Below are positions 55,245-63,537 of a stretch of DNA of 64,000 nt, one piece after another (position 1 is the first letter of the stretch; each line of letters starts with the position of its first letter). Below the pieces are notes generated by a model. That model worked only from the letters and a program-made list of their open reading frames with translations. It was not told the origin of the DNA and ran no database searches. The stretch is from the NCBI RefSeq assembly GCF_036013525.1, contig NZ_CP107853.1:7130001-7194000 (forward strand), read 5' to 3'. Source of the DNA: Nonomuraea sp. NBC_00507. Its GTDB lineage: Bacteria; Actinomycetota; Actinomycetes; Streptosporangiales; Streptosporangiaceae. Made by a program: the position numbers and the translations under genes.

Positions 55245-56972
55245 TCAGAGGCGCTTGGCCGCGCGCCAAGTTCGGTCATAGAGCGTGCCGTCGTCGAGCA
55301 GCGACGGCCCTCCCCGATCGCCCAAGGTCGGGCCGTCGACGACCTTGCGGCTGGACAGGAAGCGGTGCCCGCCCTCAGAGTCGATGCCCAGGAAGATGCC
55401 CACATGGTCGATGTCGGCGCCGTCATCGGTGCTGGCATCCCAGAACAGCAGGTCACCCGGCTGCAGGTCGGCGTAGGAGCCCGGCTTGGCGGTGCCGCCG
55501 TCGGCCACGCCCACGCCAAGGGCGGAGGCGTGCATCTGCACGGCTCGTCGTGGCAGAGCGGTGCCTGCCGGGGTGCCGATCGCCACCGGGTAACCGCCGC
55601 GGTAGCCGTACACCATCCGGACGAATCCCGAACAGTCGAGCGCACCCTTCTGCTCCGGCTCGGCCCGATCCACCTTCTCGCCGTACGTCCAGTCCAGCCC
55701 CAGGTAGTCGTTGAAGTCGGACCCCTCGTTGGGGCCGTCTTCGCCGACCGGGCCGTAGTGGGCATCGCCGGCGTATCGCTGCCCCTCCTTCGTCTGGTCG
55801 CGTGCCCCCGTGATGTACTGCGTGGCGATCTCGAGCAGATCGTCCTGCGTGCTGCCGATGGTGGCGGACAGCCAGGAGGACGCCCAATCGGCCGACGGCG
55901 TCCAGGGCTCGGGGAGCAGGCGTACCCATGCTCGGGTCGAGACGGTGGCGTCAGTGGTGCTTTCGGCGAACTTGCGTGGCGAGCCGTACAGAATCGCGGT
56001 ACGGGCGCGGAGAGTGAGCACCGCGCCGGCCTGCCCGTCCTGGTAGTAGATCGTCTGTCCATGCTTGCCAGCGGCGTAGCCGGTGAAGGAACTGGCCGAA
56101 CACGAGGCGTCGCCCGCGAACACGGCGGTGAAGCCGCTCCAGCCACTGCCCACCTGGCGGCGCGCCTGCCACACGGGTGCGCCTGCCCGCGGGTCGGCGT
56201 GCCGTTCCCACCAGAGCCTGCCGCTCGGGTCCACCGCGTAGAAGACTCCGGCACCGGCGCCGGCCAGGTCGCGGTAGCCGCCCCAGCCTTCACCGGTCAC
56301 CAGCCCGGTGCCGGTGCTGAAGGACGGACCGCCGCCTCCAGGGTCGGCGTGGCGGTACCACCGCATGTGTCCTTTGGTGTTGACGCCGAAGAGCACGCCA
56401 TCGCCTCCGGTCATCAGTCGCGTGATCGCGTTCCATCCGGAGCGGATGATCTTGCCGCTGCCCTCGGCCCAGGCGTTGCCGCCCCGCACCGGCGACAGGT
56501 GCCGGTGCCAGTGCAGGTTTCCCTGCCTGTCCAGGGCGTAGAGCACGCCCGAGCCGTCGGTGGTCACCTCGACGTAGCCGCCCCAGCCTTGTCCGATCAC
56601 CCTGCCGGAGCCGGGCGCCCACTGCTCGGCGCCGGTTGCCGCGCCGAGATGCCGATACCACCGCAGGTAACCGGATCCGTCGACCGCATAGATCACGCCG
56701 TCCCTGCCGGAGACGATCGAGACGAAGCGCCCCCACCCATGACCGACCTTCCTGCCGCTACCAGGCGCCCACGATGCGCTGCCGTCGGCGCCGTCCCGAT
56801 GGCCATGCCACGTCAGGTCCCCGCCCTGATCGACCCCGTAGAGCGGAACCGTGGGCAGGCAGGTCAACGGGGATGCGGCTGACGCCTGTCGCGCCGGCAG
56901 CGAGACCAGCAACGCCGCACCCACCAAGGCCGCAGCTGCCGCGGCCCCGAGACGTCTACGAACCCCCGTCAT
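55245..56972 (-). CDS. Secreted five-bladed tachylectin-2-like lectin fused to NlpC/P60 hydrolase
   Basis: 575 residues. Signal peptide 1-33 (ends ASA). Residues ~43-290 hold five near-perfect 50-residue repeats with Y(A/G)VDxxGxLxWxRH at 45, 95, 145, 195 and 245: a tachylectin-2 propeller, which in known members binds N-acetyl sugars. Residues ~355-400 are a linker. The C-terminal NlpC/P60 domain has Cys447 (GALDCSGF), His523 (DHVGIFLG) and His536 (GGHRFLSS), a full Cys-His-His triad. NlpC/P60 enzymes cut gamma-D-glutamyl bonds in peptidoglycan, and the B. subtilis PgdS type cuts poly-gamma-glutamate. Lies 131 bases downstream of pgsC on the same strand. Confidence 0.9.
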   Translation of the reverse strand: MTGVRRRLGAAAAAALVGAALLVSLPARQASAASPLTCLPTVPLYGVDQGGDLTWHGHRDGADGSASWAPGSGRKVGHGWGRFVSIVSGRDGVIYAVDGSGYLRWYRHLGAATGAEQWAPGSGRVIGQGWGGYVEVTTDGSGVLYALDRQGNLHWHRHLSPVRGGNAWAEGSGKIIRSGWNAITRLMTGGDGVLFGVNTKGHMRWYRHADPGGGGPSFSTGTGLVTGEGWGGYRDLAGAGAGVFYAVDPSGRLWWERHADPRAGAPVWQARRQVGSGWSGFTAVFAGDASCSASSFTGYAAGKHGQTIYYQDGQAGAVLTLRARTAILYGSPRKFAESTTDATVSTRAWVRLLPEPWTPSADWASSWLSATIGSTQDDLLEIATQYITGARDQTKEGQRYAGDAHYGPVGEDGPNEGSDFNDYLGLDWTYGEKVDRAEPEQKGALDCSGFVRMVYGYRGGYPVAIGTPAGTALPRRAVQMHASALGVGVADGGTAKPGSYADLQPGDLLFWDASTDDGADIDHVGIFLGIDSEGGHRFLSSRKVVDGPTLGDRGGPSLLDDGTLYDRTWRAAKRL

Positions 56973-57102
56973 GGCTGGAATGACTCCGATGAACCTTCGG
57001 TCCTTGATCAGACCGCTGCGAAGCGGCCATGTCCTGTCCTTGCTGTGTAGCCCTCACCAGCGAGGATAGGTGGCGATGCGGGGTGCACGTCTGATTCGGC
57101 CG

Positions 57103-57591
57103 TCAGGCGCCAAGGAGGTGCAGCAGGATGCCCGTCGCCAGGACGGCGTAGGTGACTGCGGTGACGAAGGTCGTGGAGATCAGGGTGGGGACCACCGGTT
57201 GCCGGACCAGGTGGTACGCGATCAGACCCGGTACGAGGAAGACGAGTGTCTCGTGACTGAGCAGCAGCGGGAACCGCCTGAGCACGAAGGCGAACAGCGT
57301 CACCTGCAGGAAGATGCCGAGCATGAGGGCGCCGGCGAACAGCCGTTTGCCGTAAAGGATGACGAACCGTTGGACCACCACGGTGCCCGCCCAGGTGAGC
57401 GCCACGACGCAGGCGATCACGATGATGCGGCGCCAGTCCTCGACGAGCGTGATCGCCAGCCCGGCAGGGCTGATCATTCCGCCCGGAGAGAGGTTGGTGG
57501 TCAGGTAGCAGATCAGGGCGAACAGCAGACCGATCGCGAACCCCAGGGCCGCCGTCTCGGGGGTGAGCACGGAGCTGGCGGCGGGGCTCAT
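57103..57591 (-). CDS. pgsC: PgsC/CapC-like membrane subunit of poly-gamma-glutamate synthase
   Basis: 162 residues with about five hydrophobic helices. Family wording LLFALICYLTTNLSPGGMIS near residue 23 (the NLSPGG motif) and VVPTLISTTFVTAVTYAVL. PgsC partners PgsB in the membrane; the B. subtilis protein has 149 residues. ATG overlaps the pgsB stop (ATGA). Confidence 0.88.
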   Translation of the reverse strand: MSPAASSVLTPETAALGFAIGLLFALICYLTTNLSPGGMISPAGLAITLVEDWRRIIVIACVVALTWAGTVVVQRFVILYGKRLFAGALMLGIFLQVTLFAFVLRRFPLLLSHETLVFLVPGLIAYHLVRQPVVPTLISTTFVTAVTYAVLATGILLHLLGA

Positions 57592-58781
57592 CGGGCCGCT
57601 CCGGCCGGGGCGGCGGCGGTGAGCAAGTGCGTGAGCAGCCTTTCCCCCTGACCGTGGATGTTGCCGATGGCGACCACGGAGGCGTCGCTGTCGATGCGGG
57701 AGCAGATCTGGCTCCAGATCTGCTCGGGTTCGCGGTGAGGGCCGCCGAGGTCGACCAGTTCTCCGTTCCAGCCCGCGGGGACTGCGGCGCGGGCGGATCG
57801 GGTGGGGTGGCCGATGAGGAACAGCCTGGAGGTGCCGAGCTCCGGGACGATCTCGGCCATCTGGGCGTTGCGTTCGATGCGGTCCGGCCGGCAGTTGATG
57901 AGGGTGAGAATCGGCGGTCGGATGTGGCCGTGGTCGAGGAGCTGATGGAAGTTCATGACCGTGGAGCGGGGGTCGTTGGCGGCGAAGATGTTGGCGAAGC
58001 GCAGGGTCGCGCCCCGCACGTCGTACTGCTCGACCGTCAGCACGCCGGGGTCGAGTTGCATGGTGTACATGCCGTGCAGGGCGTCCCGGCGGGAGACCCC
58101 GACCTGGGCGGCCACCGTGAGCGCGATGGCGACGTTCTCAGGAAAGGTGAAGTGCCGGAACCCGGCCATTTCCTCCTCGCTCACCTCGCCGGCGTCGGTG
58201 ACAAGGAGCCGGCAGTCGCGGCGCCCGGCCTCCTGCTCGAGCACCGTTCGGCGGTCATGTTCGGCGGTGACGCAGATGCCGCCGCGGGGCATCGTGCGCG
58301 ACATCGACCGCGCGACATCGTCCAGCGTGGGGCCCATCTCCGCCAGGTGGTCCTCCCGGACATTGCTCAGCACGCCGATGGTGGAGCGGATGAGCTTGTC
58401 CTGGTAGGTCTCCTGCAACGGCGGCTTCACCGCCATGCACTCGATGACCAGCGCGTCCGGGTGCTCCGCGACAGCGCGGCGCACGATGCCGATCTGCTCG
58501 GCGATGTTGGCGATGCCGAACTTGCGATGCACCGGCTCCTCGGTGGCGTCCGTGTGGATGAAGCGCGCGGCGCTGCCGGTTGTCTTGGCGATCACGCGCA
58601 GCCTGCCGCCGCGCAGGGCTCCGGCGATCAGCCGGGTGATGGAGCTTTTGCCGCGGATGCCATTGACCAGGATCCGCACCGGGATGCGGTCCAGGTTGGC
58701 GTCGTGCCGGCGTTGTTCCGCCACACCGAGCACGAGGAGTACCAGCAGGGACAGGCTGAAGATCACATACAGATAGAGCAT
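57588..58781 (-). CDS. pgsB: PgsB/CapB-like poly-gamma-glutamate synthase
   Basis: 397 residues, like B. subtilis PgsB (393). An N-terminal helix (1-21) precedes a Mur-ligase-like ATPase with P-loop NGIRGKSSITR (40-50), GSAARFIHTDATEEPV, SNVREDHLAEMGPTLDDVAR and NCRPDRIERNAQM. It joins glutamate through gamma-carboxyl groups using ATP. No pgsA/capA gene lies in the window, so polymer transport or attachment must rely on another protein. Confidence 0.92.
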   Translation of the reverse strand: MLYLYVIFSLSLLVLLVLGVAEQRRHDANLDRIPVRILVNGIRGKSSITRLIAGALRGGRLRVIAKTTGSAARFIHTDATEEPVHRKFGIANIAEQIGIVRRAVAEHPDALVIECMAVKPPLQETYQDKLIRSTIGVLSNVREDHLAEMGPTLDDVARSMSRTMPRGGICVTAEHDRRTVLEQEAGRRDCRLLVTDAGEVSEEEMAGFRHFTFPENVAIALTVAAQVGVSRRDALHGMYTMQLDPGVLTVEQYDVRGATLRFANIFAANDPRSTVMNFHQLLDHGHIRPPILTLINCRPDRIERNAQMAEIVPELGTSRLFLIGHPTRSARAAVPAGWNGELVDLGGPHREPEQIWSQICSRIDSDASVVAIGNIHGQGERLLTHLLTAAAPAGAAR

Positions 58782-58888
58782 CTACACGTCCCCCGCCCCG
58801 AGTTGGGTGCGCTTGATCGTGTGCCCGATCAGCTCGGGTTCGTTGTACCTGCGTTCTGGACTATTTCGGTGCACAATCCCGCGCGGGG

Positions 58889-58921
58889 GGCGCCCCGCGA
58901 GGATGTTTCTCGCGGGGCGCC
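58889..58921 (-). terminator. Perfect 13-bp hairpin between the peptide gene and pgsB
   Basis: GGCGCCCCGCGAG (58889-58901) and CTCGCGGGGCGCC (58909-58921) pair perfectly around a 7-base loop. On the minus strand it lies 45-77 bases after the peptide stop and 108 before pgsB. It can act as terminator of the peptide message or as an attenuator or processing site ahead of pgsBC. No T-run. Confidence 0.7.
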
Positions 58922-58965
58922 GGAATGTGCCGGCGGGATGAGTCACCAGCGGCTACTTGCCTTCG

Positions 58966-59199
58966 TCAGATCGACTTGCAGTATGACAGCCTCCATCCGC
59001 CGTACTTGTAGCAGAACTTGCACCATTTGCCGTACCTCTCCTTCCAGCGGCACTTGACCGCGGCGGGTGCCGGCACGGCACGCTGTTCGGCGGTCGTGCA
59101 GAGTGTGTCGGCGGCGCTGGCGGCTTGTGTGGTGATCGGGCCGCTGATGACGAGTGCGGACGCGGCCACGGCGGTGGCTGCGAGAAGTCGCTTCAGCAT
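58966..59199 (-). CDS. Small secreted cysteine-rich cationic peptide
   Basis: 77 residues. Signal peptide 1-~29 (MLKRLLAATAVAASALVISG, cut after AASA). The mature ~47 residues carry five cysteines (34, 50, 60, 63, 74), many Lys/Arg and eight aromatics in the last 30 residues (KWCKFCYKYGGWR). GGGAG lies about 9 bases before ATG 59199; a longer open frame upstream has no signal-peptide logic. No family recognised. Upstream of pgsB on the same strand, in the position of a small accessory gene; an antimicrobial or polymer-binding role is speculation. Confidence 0.7.
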   Translation of the reverse strand: MLKRLLAATAVAASALVISGPITTQAASAADTLCTTAEQRAVPAPAAVKCRWKERYGKWCKFCYKYGGWRLSYCKSI

Positions 59200-59783
59200 G
59201 AGATCGCTCCCGATTGGAGGGGAGGAGTCCAGGACCGGCCTGGGACTCGCCGAAGCGTCGTGCACGGCTCCCGGATTCACCATGACGGCGCCACGGTTTC
59301 CCGGGATACTCCATGACGGCGCTGTGGACAATTCCCACCGTAGCGACGGCCGCCCGCTTGTTCTCCCCAGCAGCGGCAAAGGCCTTTTCTCCACAAAAAG
59401 CCATGTATCGCATTACGGATCGGCGACTATTCGACATAGTCGGAAGTTCCGGCATTTCGAATCGGGCCGCTACGTCGTGTACGCGCAGCGACACGGATGC
59501 GCGTAACAGCGCTGTAACCTGCGGCGATCCGGCCTTCCCTGGTCTGGTCACCGCAGCGTCAGGATTTCGGAATGGCTGGAGAAAAGGGCGCGAGGTGACG
59601 GGCGGCGCCCGGAGAAGCCCGCCGTGGGGCGCGGCCACGGGGCGGCCGGAGATCCGTCCCGGTGGACGCCTGGTCAAGCACGCGCCATCAGGAGGATCCC
59701 TTGCTGCCACCGGTTCCCCGCCGCTCGGCAATGCGGCCTTCCGTCTTCCCTCTCCGATTGATGGGTCTCGACCGGGCGGGTCG
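59200..59783. promoter_or_regulatory. 584-base region with promoter of the peptide gene and a palindrome
   Basis: No gene is seen. CGACTAT-5-ATAGTCG (59424-59442) is a perfect inverted repeat about 225 bases upstream of the peptide start, and CCATGACGGCG occurs twice (59280 and 59312). The region around 59400-59470 is AT-richer than its surroundings and probably holds the promoter. Confidence 0.4.
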
Positions 59784-61805
59784 TTACGGCGTGGCGCGCC
59801 GGATCACCGCCGCCCCCAGGGGTTCCAGCGCCACCTCCCCGGACACGGGCCGCCCGGTGAGCAGGTCCGTCCCCTCCCCTCCCACGGGGACGGACGCGCC
59901 CAGCTCGCCGCTGTGGTTGAGCAGGAACACGTACTCGTAGGCGTCGTCGCTCCGCACGGAGCACTCCACGTGGGCGGGGACGCCCTCGAAGCGCCGGCGC
60001 ACGCCCGCCGCCTCCATCGTCTGCGCCACCAGCGCGTCGAAGGCGGCCTGCTCCAGCAGCGTGGCGACGTAGACGACCCGTCCGGCGCCGTACCGGTTCT
60101 CGACCACGGCGGCCTGCCCCTCCAGCAGCCCGTCGCCGTACGTCGCCAGGGCCGTCCCGCTCTCCAGGTGCAGGTCCTCACGCCACCAGGTGGAAGCCGC
60201 GCGCCGCCCGTCGGCGAAGTCGACCGCGAACTCCTCGTGCGGCCGCGCCGGCCAGTATTCGTCGATCTTGGCGCCGATGAGCTCGCGGAACGCGCCGGGG
60301 TATCCGTTCGGCCGCACCCGGTTGTCGCCATCGACCACGCCGGAGAAGAACGACATGAGCACCGTCCCGCCGTTGCGCGCGAACTCGGTGATGCGCCGCA
60401 CGCCCTCGTCGTCGATCAGGTACGCGTTCGGCACCACCAGCACCTTGTACCCGTCCAGCGACGAACCGGCCGAGACCACGTCCACCGGGTAGTGCCGCTC
60501 CCACAGCGGCGTGTAGTGCCGCATCACCGTGTCCGTGTAGCTGAAGTCGTTGCGCGGCAGGCCGAAGACCTCCTCCAGCCCCCACCAGCCGTCCCAGTCG
60601 AACAGGATCGCGATCTCCGACCGCGAGGTCGTGCCCGCCACCGGCGCCAGCAGCTTCAGCTCCCGCCCGAGGTCGGTGATCTCCCTGAACGTGCGCGAGC
60701 CGGGCCCGGAGTGCGGCACCATCGCCGAGTGGAAACGCTCCTGGCCGCCGCGGCTGGCCCGCCACTGGAAGAACATGACTGAGTCGGCGCCGCGCGCCAT
60801 CGCCGCCAGCGAGCCGAGCCGCATCCGCCCGGGCTCCTTGACGACGTTGAGCTTCCACTGGCTGACGGCGCTGCTCGACTGCTCCATCAGCATCCACGGC
60901 CGGCCGCCCTTGAGGGAGCGGAACAGGTCGTAGTTGAAGGCCGCCGACACGTGCGAGTCGGGCTCGGCCGGGTTCGGGTAGATGTCGAGCGCGGCGGCGT
61001 CCTCTTCCGGAGCCCACTTCCAGTAGTCGGCGTGGCGGAAGAACCGCATGAAGTTCGTCATGACCGGGAGGTCGTCGCGGAAGGAGCGCACGATGTCCCG
61101 CTCGGCGAGGTAGCACTCCAGCAGCGCGTCGGAGGTGAAGCGCTTGAAGTCGAGGCGGCGGGTGGGGTTCATCCAGGTGCGGGGGATGTGCGGCACGTCG
61201 ACCTGGTCCCAGTCGGTGTAGATCTGGCCCCAGAACCGGGTGGTCCACGCCTCGTTCAGCGCGTCGAGGTCGCCGTACTTGCGCTGCAGCCAGCGGCGGA
61301 AGTTGACCGCCGCGGCCTCGTTGTACGCCGTCGGCCCGTATTCGTTGCTGATGTGCCACATCGCCAGCGCCGGATGGAACGAATACCGCTCGGCGAGCTT
61401 GGTCGTGATGGTCGCCGCTTATTCCCGGTAGATCGGCGACGACGGGTCGTAGTGCAGCCGGTTCCCGAAACCGAACGGCTGCCCGTCCTCCCTGATCGGG
61501 AACACCTCGGGATGCAGGTGGGTGAGCCAGACCGGCGGCGCGGCGGTGGGGGTGGCCAAGTTGACGCTGATGCCGTTGTCGTGGAGGAGGTCCATGACCT
61601 CGTCCATCCACCCGAACTCGTACTTGCCCGGCTCGGGCTCCAGCGACGCCCACGCGAACACCCCGAGCGAAACGGTGTTGACGCCGGCCTCGCGCATGAG
61701 CCGGACGTCCTCCCGCCAGACGGCGGGCTCCCACTGCTCGGGGTTGTAGTCGCCGCCGAAGGCGAAACCTCTGACGCGGTTCCTGAATGCGTCCATGCGG
61801 GTCAT
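59784..61805 (-). pseudogene. GH42 beta-galactosidase interrupted by one in-frame stop
   Basis: 673 codons from ATG 61805 (AGGAG 7 bases upstream) to TAA 59784-59786, the normal length of GH42 enzymes, but codon 129 (61419-61421) is TAA within SPIYRE-stop-AATITTKLAERYSF. Both sides stay in one frame and all domains remain: the TIM barrel with acid/base Glu155 in SNEYG and nucleophile Glu308 in MLMEQSS, the trimerisation domain and the C-terminal beta domain. A Tyr codon (TAC/TAT) is the likely original. Either a recent nonsense mutation or a sequencing error. Confidence 0.88.
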
Positions 61806-61837
61806 CTCAACACTCCTGTCGATAGTTCGGGGCTCGC

Positions 61838-61943
61838 TCAGCGCCGGTCGATGGAGACGGTGGTCAGCCGCCGCTCGGCGCCGGTGATCTCGCGTACGGA
61901 GCCTGTCAGTGTCACGGTCCGCTCCGCCACGACGTCCGCGACC
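61838..61943 (-). pseudogene. Short C-terminal gene remnant
   Basis: The minus strand reads VADVVAERTVTLTGSVREIT and ends TTVSIDRR-stop at 61838-61840, with a TAG directly upstream at ~61945. It has the look of a protein tail with no body. Family not recognised. Confidence 0.25.
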
Positions 61944-62002
61944 TAACACGTGCAGGCATACACCGTTCCAAGGGACTGAACATGTGTTGCAGGTGCTCAG
62001 CC

Positions 62003-62029
62003 GAACGCTCCGAACGGTGTTGAGCGTTC
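62003..62029. promoter_or_regulatory. Inverted repeat in the LacI/GH42 divergent region
   Basis: GAACGCTC (62003-62010) and GAGCGTTC (62022-62029), perfect 8-bp arms, 11-base spacer. Possible regulator site or hairpin. Confidence 0.3.
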
Positions 62030-62144
62030 TGGTCGAACATACGCGCGATACACGTCGGGCAAGGGCATCCGCGGCCCGAGCGGCAGGGATGGCCGCGATG
62101 CCTCGGTGTTCCTTCGTTTCACCCTGGCGCCCCACCGCTTCGCG

Positions 62145-62174
62145 TCAGAAAGTTTCTGACTAGCTTTCCGAAAG
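62145..62174. promoter_or_regulatory. Two adjacent palindromes, candidate LacI operators
   Basis: TCAGAAAGTTTCTGA (62145-62159) and CTTTCCGAAAG (62164-62174) are perfect odd-centre palindromes; a further TTTCCGAAAG lies at ~62297. The CTTTC...GAAAG form is like operators of sugar LacI regulators in actinomycetes. The rest of 61944-62359 shows no gene. Confidence 0.5.
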
Positions 62175-62359
62175 ATTACCGTGACATTGCCGAACCGTTA
62201 CGGTAGGCTGCGGTCCTCAATCCTGTCAACAGTCCCCCTTGATTCAAACAAAAGGCCGATTAGCCCAGTTCAGAGAGCTAGTGGCTTTCGCGTGATTTTC
62301 CGAAAGTTGTCACTCGCCGGTGTCAGCCGGATGGCGGCACCGCTACAGCGGGAGGTTCT

Positions 62360-63370
62360 GTGCCCCGAGCGACGCTCGCCGACGTCGCGGCGGCCGCAGG
62401 AGTGTCGGTGCCGACGGTTTCCAAGGTCCTGAGCGGTAAGAAGCACGTCTCGGCCGCCACCAGGGACAAGGTCCTCGAAGCCGTCCGGGCCTTCGGCTAC
62501 GAGACGCCGCGCCCGCCGAGCACGCCCCGGGTCGGCATGGTCGACCTGCTCATCGACGGGCTCGGCTCGCCGTGGGCGCAGGTCCTCATCAAGGGCGCGG
62601 AGCGGGCGGCGGCGCGATGGGGATTCTCGCTCGTGGTGACCTCGTCCGCGCGGCCCGACTTCGACCTGCGGCGCTGGATCGGGATCCTGCGCAAGCGCGG
62701 CACCGACGGCATCGTGCTCGTGCTCTCCCGGCACCAGAAGGACGAGATCGCGGCCATCGGAGAGCTGCTGCACGTCCCCCTCGTGCTGCTGGACCCCGTC
62801 GGGCAACGCGACCCGCGCATGTCCACGGTCGGGGCCACGAACTGGTCCGGCGGCGTCATGGCGACCACCCACTTGCTCGAGCTGGGGCACACCCGGGTGG
62901 GGTTCATCGGCGGGCCGCTCGACGTGCAGTGCACACTCGACCGATACGAGGGCTACCTGGCCGCGCACCGCACGTTCGGCATCGAACCCGACCCCGCGTT
63001 GACCCGCTACGGCGACTTCCTCGTCTCCGGCGGCAAGCTGTTCGGCGCCGAACTGCTCGATCGTGACGACCCGCCCACCGCGATCTTCGCCGGATCCGAC
63101 CTGCAGGCCGCGGGCGTCTACCAGGCGGCCGCCGAGCGCGGCGTCCGCATCCCCGGCGACCTGTCCGTGGTCGGGTTCGACGACTCGCCCTTGTGCGAGA
63201 TGTTGTCGCCCCCGCTCACCACCGTGCGCCAGCCGCTCGACGACATGGCCAACGAGGCCGTACGGCTCATCTCCGAGGTGCTGACCCACCCGGGCGGGCC
63301 CGCGGGGACCCGCATCGAGCTGGCCACCTCGCTCATCGTCCGCGCCAGCAGCGAGCACCGGTCCTCATAG
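62360..63370 (+). CDS. LacI-family transcriptional regulator
   Basis: 336 residues, GTG start with GGAGG 4 bases upstream. HTH at 4-23 (ATLADVAAAAGVSVPTVSKV) and hinge SAATRDKVLEAVRAFGYE, then the Peripla_BP_3 ligand domain (VGMVDLLIDGLGSPWAQVLI, DGIVLVLSRHQKDEIAAIG, AIFAGSDLQAAGVYQAAAER). Divergent from the GH42 gene and flanked by palindromes; it probably represses the beta-galactosidase gene. Confidence 0.92.
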   Translation: MPRATLADVAAAAGVSVPTVSKVLSGKKHVSAATRDKVLEAVRAFGYETPRPPSTPRVGMVDLLIDGLGSPWAQVLIKGAERAAARWGFSLVVTSSARPDFDLRRWIGILRKRGTDGIVLVLSRHQKDEIAAIGELLHVPLVLLDPVGQRDPRMSTVGATNWSGGVMATTHLLELGHTRVGFIGGPLDVQCTLDRYEGYLAAHRTFGIEPDPALTRYGDFLVSGGKLFGAELLDRDDPPTAIFAGSDLQAAGVYQAAAERGVRIPGDLSVVGFDDSPLCEMLSPPLTTVRQPLDDMANEAVRLISEVLTHPGGPAGTRIELATSLIVRASSEHRSS

Positions 63371-63537
63371 CAGACCGGTAAGCGCGGGAAGGATCAATTC
63401 TCCTGCGGACAGCGAACGGCGAACGCGACGACATCGCCTGCTCCTGGCCAAGGCGGTGTGACCACCCTGATTCTGTCGGTCCTGCCTGGTTTGCTGATCG
63501 GCGCGGATGCACAAGATCGGCTTTTGAGAGGTGGGCG

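Noticed and set aside
54980..56293. 437-codon frame on the minus strand
   Set aside because: Shadow of the lectin-NlpC/P60 gene in another frame.
61419..61421. Programmed readthrough or selenocysteine/pyrrolysine at the GH42 stop
   Set aside because: The codon is TAA, there is no recoding element in view, and GH42 enzymes do not need one; nonsense mutation or error is simpler.
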